Source: Streptomyces bungoensis
Lineage (GTDB): Bacteria > Actinomycetota > Actinomycetes > Streptomycetales > Streptomycetaceae
Assembly (NCBI RefSeq): GCF_001514215.1
Contig: NZ_KQ948851.1
Coordinates: forward strand, 677,434 to 741,433
Reading direction: 5' to 3'
Length of the DNA: 64,000 bases
A program made the translations under genes and the position numbers. Shown piece by piece: positions 58,427 to 64,000 of this stretch. The number at the start of each line of letters is the position of its first letter. Position 1 is the first letter of the stretch. The notes below the pieces were generated by a model. That model searched no databases. It was not told where the DNA came from and was given only the letters and a program-made list of their open reading frames with translations.

Positions 58427-60417
58427 AATGACACCTTCTTCCGGATGTGCTCCACGATGGCCACGAGCACCTCCGGCGCGTTCAGCCGGAGCTCCTCGTC
58501 ACTCAGGCGGCCGAGTGCGCTCAAATGGGTGCTCGGTTTCGAACGCGACAGGAACAGGTAGCGGTACCACCGCAACCACTCGGCCCGTGTCTCATTCCAG
58601 TAGAGCGGTCTGGTCCCCTTCTCTCCCAGGACCGTGGTGGTCGGATCACTGGAATCCGGCCCGCGCTGGTTGGCTTCAAGGTGTCTGTAGGCGTTTTCGA
58701 ACGCGCACAACATGGCGTAGTCGAGGTCGAGCGGCTCGGAGTAGAAGACGGCGAATGCGCGCAGGTGTTTCAGGATCGGCTTGATGTGCTTGAGATGGAG
58801 GCCGTCGTGGATGTCGTCGACCTCGTCGTAGTCGGTGAGACCTTCCAGTGGGTCGAACCCGTTGTCCATGAGGCGGTTGCAGGCATCACGTAGCCGGGCC
58901 GGGCCCGCGCCGACTTTGCCATAGTCGAGGTCCAGCAGGGTGGCATGGGGGATGTCCAGGTCATTGAGCAGCCTCCACATGTGGTTGGTGTGTCGGCCAT
59001 CGAGCGGCACCATCGCGATGAACGATGGGTCCAGTTGGACACCGTGAGCCTGGGCGATCCGGGGGATGACGAGTTGCTCGGTGTCGCCTTCGCCGAGCAC
59101 CACGAACTTGGCGAAGTACAGCTCCGGGTGGGCGCGCACTGCTTCGCGTACGTACTTTCCCGCCTCGGTGGTGTCGCCGGGGAGGGTAATCTCGCGGACC
59201 GATGTGGTCGCGGTGGCTGGCTCCGTGCGGAAGTATCGGACGTCTTCGGGCCGGATGCGGGGCATGACGCTGGCGGAGTGGCTGGAGAGGATCGTCTGTG
59301 TCGCCGTGGTGCCGCTCAGGTCTTGCAACTGACTGACGATCCGGGACAGGTAGAACGGCGAAAGGCTGTTCTCGGGTTCCTCGACCGCGATCAGGGTCAG
59401 GTGCGGCAGGTGAGCGGCTTGCAGTGTGAAGTCATCGATGTGCTGGCCGGCACAGACTGCGGACTCGACGTCGATAGCTGCCGCCACTAGGGCGAGGTGC
59501 AGAAGCGACCGCTGCCCGTCGCTCAGCATGCGGGCTGGCCTGGGCCGACTGTTGTGGTCGGGCTCGAAGACGAGTTCGGAATCGCGGACCAGCTGGTTGA
59601 AGTCGCCGTCGAGGAGTCGCAGCTTCGGATCCGCGTGCATTCCCGCGTCGTGCAGCTCCTGCCACCGGGCCGTCAGCGCGCCTTCGACCGCCTGGACCAC
59701 GGGCTCTTCAGTGAACTTCTCGGCGACTTCAGCCGCGTGGCCACTGACGAGGTCACGCAGGCCAGTTGACCACTGCGCAGCGCGCCACAGCCGGCTGCGG
59801 AGGAAGGCCGTCACCTGACGCACGCCGTCACGGGACGCCGGGATGTAGATCATCTGGATACGACTGCGCTCCGCAGCAGTCAGCTGCACGTAGTCGTCCT
59901 CGTCGTACTCCTCGGCAAGGGTGTTGACGATCACGCGTGACTCGGTGATCGCCCCCTCCACCGTGCCGTCATCGACCCATTCGGCCCGGAGCGCCACCCG
60001 GACCTTCAGGTCGCCGTCCTCCGTGGCGGCCATGCGACGGAAGAACTCCGGTACCGCTTGGGATGCGCTGGCCTGTTGCTGGCGTTCCGCATTCACCGCG
60101 GCATCACCATCGTCGTCTTCTCCGACTTCGTCGTTCTCCCCGGTGCCGTCGAGTTCGGGGAAGGCGAGCACTGCTTCGATCGTGAGCTCGCGGCTGGCGG
60201 GCAGGTCGGTCTCGTTGACGGGCACGTGAAAGTCGTCTACACGTACGGACCGCTCCTGCCCGGATATCCCGAACAACCGCAGTAGCGCCTCGCAGGCCGC
60301 GGTTTTGCCCGAACCATTGGCGCCTATGAAGGCAGTCATGCCCCGGTCCAGGCGGAGGGAAGTGCGCCCCGGCCCAAAGCACTTGAAGTTCTCCAGCACG
60401 AGCTTCTCGATGAACAT
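58423..60417 (-). CDS. gajA: GajA, OLD-family ATPase/TOPRIM nuclease of a Gabija system
   Basis: 664 residues from ATG at 60417. N-terminal ABC-type ATPase: Walker A GANGSGKT (32-39), signature MLSDGQRSLLHLALVAAAID, Walker B TLIAVEEPENSLSPFYLSRI, H-loop LSSHSA. C-terminal TOPRIM: VLGEGDTEQL at about 440 and LLDLDYG at about 493, the acidic residues that bind the catalytic metals. This is the class-2 OLD architecture of GajA. It sits first in a GTGA-overlapping pair with GajB, as in known Gabija operons. ATP/nucleotide binding is known to regulate GajA nicking. Confidence 0.85.
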   Translation of the reverse strand: MFIEKLVLENFKCFGPGRTSLRLDRGMTAFIGANGSGKTAACEALLRLFGISGQERSVRVDDFHVPVNETDLPASRELTIEAVLAFPELDGTGENDEVGEDDDGDAAVNAERQQQASASQAVPEFFRRMAATEDGDLKVRVALRAEWVDDGTVEGAITESRVIVNTLAEEYDEDDYVQLTAAERSRIQMIYIPASRDGVRQVTAFLRSRLWRAAQWSTGLRDLVSGHAAEVAEKFTEEPVVQAVEGALTARWQELHDAGMHADPKLRLLDGDFNQLVRDSELVFEPDHNSRPRPARMLSDGQRSLLHLALVAAAIDVESAVCAGQHIDDFTLQAAHLPHLTLIAVEEPENSLSPFYLSRIVSQLQDLSGTTATQTILSSHSASVMPRIRPEDVRYFRTEPATATTSVREITLPGDTTEAGKYVREAVRAHPELYFAKFVVLGEGDTEQLVIPRIAQAHGVQLDPSFIAMVPLDGRHTNHMWRLLNDLDIPHATLLDLDYGKVGAGPARLRDACNRLMDNGFDPLEGLTDYDEVDDIHDGLHLKHIKPILKHLRAFAVFYSEPLDLDYAMLCAFENAYRHLEANQRGPDSSDPTTTVLGEKGTRPLYWNETRAEWLRWYRYLFLSRSKPSTHLSALGRLSDEELRLNAPEVLVAIVEHIRKKVSL

Positions 60418-60969
60418 TCGTCACTTTCCGGAACAACGACGTCATGAACGGCGACTGCGCACATGACGGTATCGAAACTGTGTGATCTCGGTGCCATATC
60501 GATCAAAGTCGGCGCCGGTCCTGGCTGAGGCGACACCAGGAATCGCAGCTGACGAGAGCCGTGCTAGAGGTGCGGCTGCCCTACCCCGTACCGGATCCTG
60601 ATCTCGCGTCGACTCGCTCCGTAGAGCGAACAGGCTTAGCAGCCGGTCTCGGATTCGTGGCCAAACGGCCATTGAATGGCCAGCTGACGTGAGATTCGGC
60701 CACAGGATCTGAGATCCCACAGGTGTAGTTCTCAATCTCGATGTCATATACCGGCGCTGTGACCTGGGCGTTCTAGCGCTGTCTCAAGCCGCGTCATGCG
60801 GCAGAAGTCTCAGATGGTTGGCGTTTCCTCGGCTCGGACCTGTTCTTCGCGCTCAGGGTGTCTCATAGGGCATGGGCCCTCTGGCCGGCGTCGTCGACTT
60901 GTTCGGGGGAAGGAGGAACCACCGATCTGATGGCTCCTCCAGCTCCCAGGTCGCTACAGATACAACCGG
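60418..60969. other. Intergenic stretch upstream of gajA
   Basis: No gene recognised on either strand. It contains structured repeat copy 2 (60652-60790) and presumably the gajA promoter; the left part includes AT-richer runs but I could not fix a -10/-35 pair. The GIY-YIG-like gene ends at 60970, reading toward this gap on the minus strand. Confidence 0.65.
60652..60790 (+). repeat. Structured repeat flanking Gabija, copy 2
   Basis: Same orientation as copy 1 at 56323. The first 72 bases align without gaps at about 81% identity (hand count); further similarity (GACCTG..TTCT..GTCTCA) extends to about 60790. GGCCAT-TGA-ATGGCC forms a hairpin; GAGAT can pair with ATCTC around the GATCCCACAGGTG core. 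The two copies bracket the gajA-gajB pair. Confidence 0.65.
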
Positions 60970-61398
60970 CTATTGCCGGGGATGGGTCCATCCCGCAGCA
61001 CGGATCTTGTTATCGGGAGGCGTCAGCGCTGCCCGCATCCACTCCTCCGCTCGCGCGACCGGCTGTGGCTCACGACGGACGGCGACCGTTAGGGCCCATC
61101 GCCAATTGGCAGTATCGGTTGGGCGCGTCCGGCGGTGCCCACGAAGACGGGCCGTCAGCGACTGGGTCGTACGGCCGCAGTATCGGGGCCGGTAGGCCGC
61201 GTCGAGCATGAGATACAGGGTGGGGCCGAGTGGCAGCCCTGCTGTGGGATCCGCAGGGCCGACCGGCCAGGCGACGACTGGGTCCGCTGTGGCGCTCGGG
61301 TCCACGAGGGCCTTCTGAATTGGGGTGGCTGCCAGGACAAGGCGCCAGCGCTGGACAATTGATTGGTCCGCGGTGAGCGTGTGCGGAGGCATCGTCAC
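60970..61398 (-). CDS. GIY-YIG-like nuclease-domain protein
   Basis: 142 residues from GTG at 61398, overlapping the upstream gene (GTGA). The segment LYLMLDAAYRPRYCGRTTQS followed by LTARLRGHRR (about residues 55-82) resembles the GIY-YIG layout (Y-x-G-x-T-x-x-x-L-x-x-R-L-x-x-H). The later WRWALTVAVRREPQPVARAE EW region could supply the Glu. The first 50 residues are unrecognised. It is translationally coupled to the 695-residue DGTSR protein, so the pair is probably one functional module; its place in a defence island suggests phage defence (inference). Confidence 0.55.
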   Translation of the reverse strand: MTMPPHTLTADQSIVQRWRLVLAATPIQKALVDPSATADPVVAWPVGPADPTAGLPLGPTLYLMLDAAYRPRYCGRTTQSLTARLRGHRRTRPTDTANWRWALTVAVRREPQPVARAEEWMRAALTPPDNKIRAAGWTHPRQ

Positions 61399-63482
61399 AC
61401 CTCGCGCCGGTCTGCATCGCGAAGCCGTGTCGGCTCGGTCCCGGCCGGTGGACGCACGTCGAGCAGTGCTTCCTCAAGGTCGCGCAGGTTTTGGTGGACT
61501 TGCTTCCAATCCGCCCGGCCACCCATTGGATGCTCCGTCAGCGGGGAGGGAAAGTCCGCGGCTTCTGCCGTAAGGCGGTCTACCACAGCACGGGCCTCGC
61601 CGATGGTGTGGAGGAGGTTGATGCGGCTCTGTTCGTTCCGCTCCTCCCGCGTGATCTTCTGCTCTGCCTCCCGCTTCATCTGTTCCTGGCGGCGCTTCTT
61701 CTGCTCGTCGGCAGCACGTTCGGGGTTGGCCTGCGTGAACAGGTGCTTCTCAAGGAGGATCTCGTGGGTGGCGCCGTCCGGGATCGGCTCGCCGACCTCA
61801 TCGACGTGGGCGTAGGTGTAGTGGGCCTGAACGGATTTGCCTTCGCCGGTGCCGCCAGCCTTGTTGGGGTCGAAGGTCTCCACCACGGTCTTGGCCTGCC
61901 AGCGGCCCCGAACCGTTGATGTCCACGGGGCGAGGACAACGGGCGGGGTCGCCCGATACGGCACACGGCCATCATCGACCTTGCTGCCGGTGTCGCGTGT
62001 CAGCACGGCGTCTGCCATCAAGGCGGTGCCAGAGAGCACAGTGAGGGTGTGCTGCGCGTTGGCGTCGCCGTCGTCGGCGAGCTTGCGCAGCGTCTCGGCG
62101 CTGGCTGGCGTGGGTTCCCACTCGCCGAAGACGCCCGGGTACAGGACGCCCCCATTACGCCAGGCGCGGCGGGCCACGTCGGTGGTGGCCGGCTTAGCAG
62201 CCCGCCAGGGCATGTCGATGAGCACACCGAGGAACCCGGCGTAGCGGTCGTCGCGAACCTGCCCGAAGCCCCGGTCGCTGCGAATGAAGCGCTTGGCTTC
62301 GTCGAAGATCCTGTACCGCGTCAGGGTGTGGACGATCAGCACGGCCCGCCATAGCGGGTGGATGCGGCCGTTGGGGCCGTGCATTGGGTCGCTGTCCCAA
62401 CCGGGCACGAGCGAGGTGATCTCCTCCGCCGTCAGTTCCTCGTCGGCGACCAGCGCTGCAAACGCCGGGCTGACCATCTGCCGGTGCAGGAGATGGTTGA
62501 CCATCCGACGGGCAGTCATGGCGTCCTGGGCTGCGTCGCTCCAGCGGTTGATGCTGATATGCCGGGAACTCTGTGCCGTGGCGACGGCAGCCGCAAGCAC
62601 GTCGTCGGCGTCATCTTCGTTAAGGACGGCGCCCACGATCAGGCGGACCGGCACGGCGCGGGTCTGGAGCTGACGCAGGGTGGCCATGGTCATGCCGTCG
62701 CGCGCCAAAGCGGCGTTGTGGCGCTCGGCATCGCGGTTGTATGCGCGGCGGCGCGCGGTTCGGGATGCGGCGAAGTTGTTGCCGATGGTGCTGACGATGG
62801 TGCGGGTTTGCTCAGCGGGGGTCGTCGCCTCCGGGTTGTAGTGGCGTGCTGCGGCGGCGCTGACGTAGCGCGAGGTTCCGTCGATAAGCGCTGCGGTCAT
62901 CGTCGGCGGGCTGTTGTCGGCGTAGTGGGCCTCGGTGAGTACCGCCTCGACCGGGGTCATCACACCGTTGCTGAGGACGGAGTCACTGTAGTCGGCCCCC
63001 TCCTGAAGCAGCGTCTCCCGTGCTACGGCCTCGACGACTTTGCGTGCATGGGCGGGGCTGTCGTACTCGATCTTGAGCTGCGCCAGCAGCTCACCGGATG
63101 CGTTCCGGACACCAGTGGGAGCTGGCGCCGGAGGGGCCTTGACCTGACCGGACAACCGCGGGTTACCGAGAACTGTGGAGAGGCTCTCTGCATCAAACAG
63201 GCCCTCAAGGACCAGGAGTTGCGTGGCTCCCGCGTAGAAGGAGTTAAGGCCGTCGACCTTGTCCTTGTGCGTGGCCAAGATGGTCAGGCGCGGGATGTCG
63301 AGGAAACCGCCGACCGCCACCTCGATCGCCTCGTCCGTGAGGTTGATCCGCGGATTATTCCGCATAGCCCGGCGGAGCTGGCCCAGTTCCTTGGCCTCCG
63401 CAACCGGAAGCGGGCCCGGGACGCGATCGATCTGGACGAGATCACCGTTCTCGTCTGTCAGCTGTACAGATGTGGAGCTCAC
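61395..63482 (-). CDS. Uncharacterised 695-residue protein with ParB/DGQHR-like motif
   Basis: Start GTG at 63482 with GAGG 8 nt upstream; upstream frame to 63671 is low-complexity. Around residues 180-215 is NSPPTMTAALIDGTSRYVSA, where DGTSRY resembles the DG-x-x-R signature of ParB-like/DGQHR (DndB-type) proteins. The middle is helical (MTARRMVNHLLHRQMVSPAF, LWRAVLIVHTLTRYRIFDEA). The end has a strongly charged coiled coil at about 588-617 (KKRRQEQMKREAEQKITREE). No catalytic residues are identified. Paired with the GIY-YIG-like gene; a candidate uncharacterised defence system. Confidence 0.6.
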   Translation of the reverse strand: MSSTSVQLTDENGDLVQIDRVPGPLPVAEAKELGQLRRAMRNNPRINLTDEAIEVAVGGFLDIPRLTILATHKDKVDGLNSFYAGATQLLVLEGLFDAESLSTVLGNPRLSGQVKAPPAPAPTGVRNASGELLAQLKIEYDSPAHARKVVEAVARETLLQEGADYSDSVLSNGVMTPVEAVLTEAHYADNSPPTMTAALIDGTSRYVSAAAARHYNPEATTPAEQTRTIVSTIGNNFAASRTARRRAYNRDAERHNAALARDGMTMATLRQLQTRAVPVRLIVGAVLNEDDADDVLAAAVATAQSSRHISINRWSDAAQDAMTARRMVNHLLHRQMVSPAFAALVADEELTAEEITSLVPGWDSDPMHGPNGRIHPLWRAVLIVHTLTRYRIFDEAKRFIRSDRGFGQVRDDRYAGFLGVLIDMPWRAAKPATTDVARRAWRNGGVLYPGVFGEWEPTPASAETLRKLADDGDANAQHTLTVLSGTALMADAVLTRDTGSKVDDGRVPYRATPPVVLAPWTSTVRGRWQAKTVVETFDPNKAGGTGEGKSVQAHYTYAHVDEVGEPIPDGATHEILLEKHLFTQANPERAADEQKKRRQEQMKREAEQKITREERNEQSRINLLHTIGEARAVVDRLTAEAADFPSPLTEHPMGGRADWKQVHQNLRDLEEALLDVRPPAGTEPTRLRDADRREV

Positions 63483-64000
63483 TGATGAGACCTCGCTCGT
63501 CAGGTGCCCCGCCGCCGTGTGCGCGGGACGCGGAGACCGCACGTGACATTCCGGGGACAACGAGGCCATTGAGAGACGAGGCCGGATTCCAACCGGCTGT
63601 CTCAGGACCCCCTGCAGATCTGCTGCCAGCACACCAACCTGTCGCGGTGTGCCCCGCCCGTTCCTGATCACGCAACTTGCTCACGACGGAGCGTAGTCGA
63701 ACCGACGGCAGGCGAGGGTGAGTTGACGAAAGTTCCACGTGCAACTCTGTGACAGCTGCGGGTACGCGGTCCAGCGAGGCCCTGGCTGGCCGACTGTGGC
63801 CCGGCAACACCGGGACGACCGCCGTGCCCAACCAGCAGCGCGCTCGGATCCATGTGTTCTTCGCGCCGAGTGTGCCGCATGTGACATCCGGCGGGAAGCG
63901 ACCGATGCCTGCGACGTCTCACCGCGACCTGCAAGTCTCAGGTCCGTGTCGGATCCGACTTCGAGCCGACACCAGTTGTGAGATTCCGACGTGAAACGTG
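63483..64000. other. Gene-free right end
   Basis: No confident gene. Short plus-strand frames such as 63739-63981 have Cys and Arg but no ribosome-binding site or family match. The last 70 bases contain GTGTCGGATCCGAC, CCGACA and GTGAGATTC, which echo parts of the Gabija-flanking repeat; this may be the start of a third copy cut by the window end. Confidence 0.4.

Noticed and set aside
56323..60790. Flanking repeats as a CRISPR array or IS ends
   Set aside because: Only two long copies 4.3 kb apart in direct orientation, no spacer pattern, no transposase between them.
60418..60969. Possible small genes upstream of gajA
   Set aside because: Frames are short and Arg/Thr-rich and overlap the structured repeat.
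63739..63981. 80-residue plus frame with several Cys
   Set aside because: No ribosome-binding site, start or family match; could be real only with more sequence to the right.

Overview
The window is high-GC DNA with GTG and TTG start codons, dense ATGA/GTGA gene overlaps and plasmid-type DUF317 and DUF4913 proteins. This points to Streptomyces or a close actinomycete. It reads as an accessory region: a conjugative element (integrative element or plasmid) next to a phage-defence island. I see no rRNA, tRNA or CRISPR array, and no integrase, replication or partition gene, so the ends of the element lie outside the window.

Layout. (1) 1-1315, minus: 5' part of pglW, the NERD/kinase protein of a Pgl (BREX type 2) system, cut by the left edge. 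(2) About 1.5-35.7 kb, almost all minus: one long conjugation and maintenance block. It runs from a promoter near 35.93 kb through a cell-wall hydrolase, a small membrane protein (DUF6112-like), a VirB8-like protein, a VirB6-like channel protein, an SCO6880-like protein and a VirB4 ATPase. Then come many small element-specific proteins (DUF317 and helical paralogues), a lipoprotein, a glycosyltransferase, a relaxase-like protein without catalytic histidines, a VirD4/TraG coupling ATPase, a solitary TrpA homologue, a PP-loop (PAPS-reductase-like) protein, a cytosine-C5 methyltransferase and a DnaB-N-only protein. (3) 35.9-36.03 kb: a mirror-symmetric divergent promoter/operator. (4) 36.15-50.2 kb, plus: beta-class DNA methyltransferase, DUF4913 protein, RelE-like protein, a tandem family of small helical proteins (one frameshifted), winged-helix regulators, an MFS/ATP-grasp/MFS/HAD cargo set, and a sortase-anchored surface protein followed by a strong terminator. 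(5) 50.4-63.5 kb: defence island with a Septu-like HNH/ATPase pair, a kinase with a nuclease-like N-terminus and a probable propeller, a Gabija pair (gajA/gajB) between two copies of a structured repeat, and an unrecognised two-gene operon (GIY-YIG-like protein plus a 695-residue protein with a DGTSR motif).

How they work together. The minus block would build and power a mating channel (VirB4, SCO6880-like, VirB6-, VirB8- and VirD4-like proteins, wall hydrolase). The plus block carries regulators, modification enzymes and cargo. Pgl, Septu-like, Gabija and the two uncharacterised modules would protect the host from phage or rival elements.

Most unusual observations: at least six minus-block genes have no ATG/GTG/TTG that fits, but a near-cognate codon (ATT, ATC, CTG or ACG) lies 5-7 nt after a purine-rich ribosome-binding site; a mirrored divergent promoter; a roughly 46-bp palindromic element repeated three times just after stop codons; and a repeat with covarying stems on both sides of Gabija. 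All alignments and motif calls were made by eye. Family names come from recognition, not from database searches.
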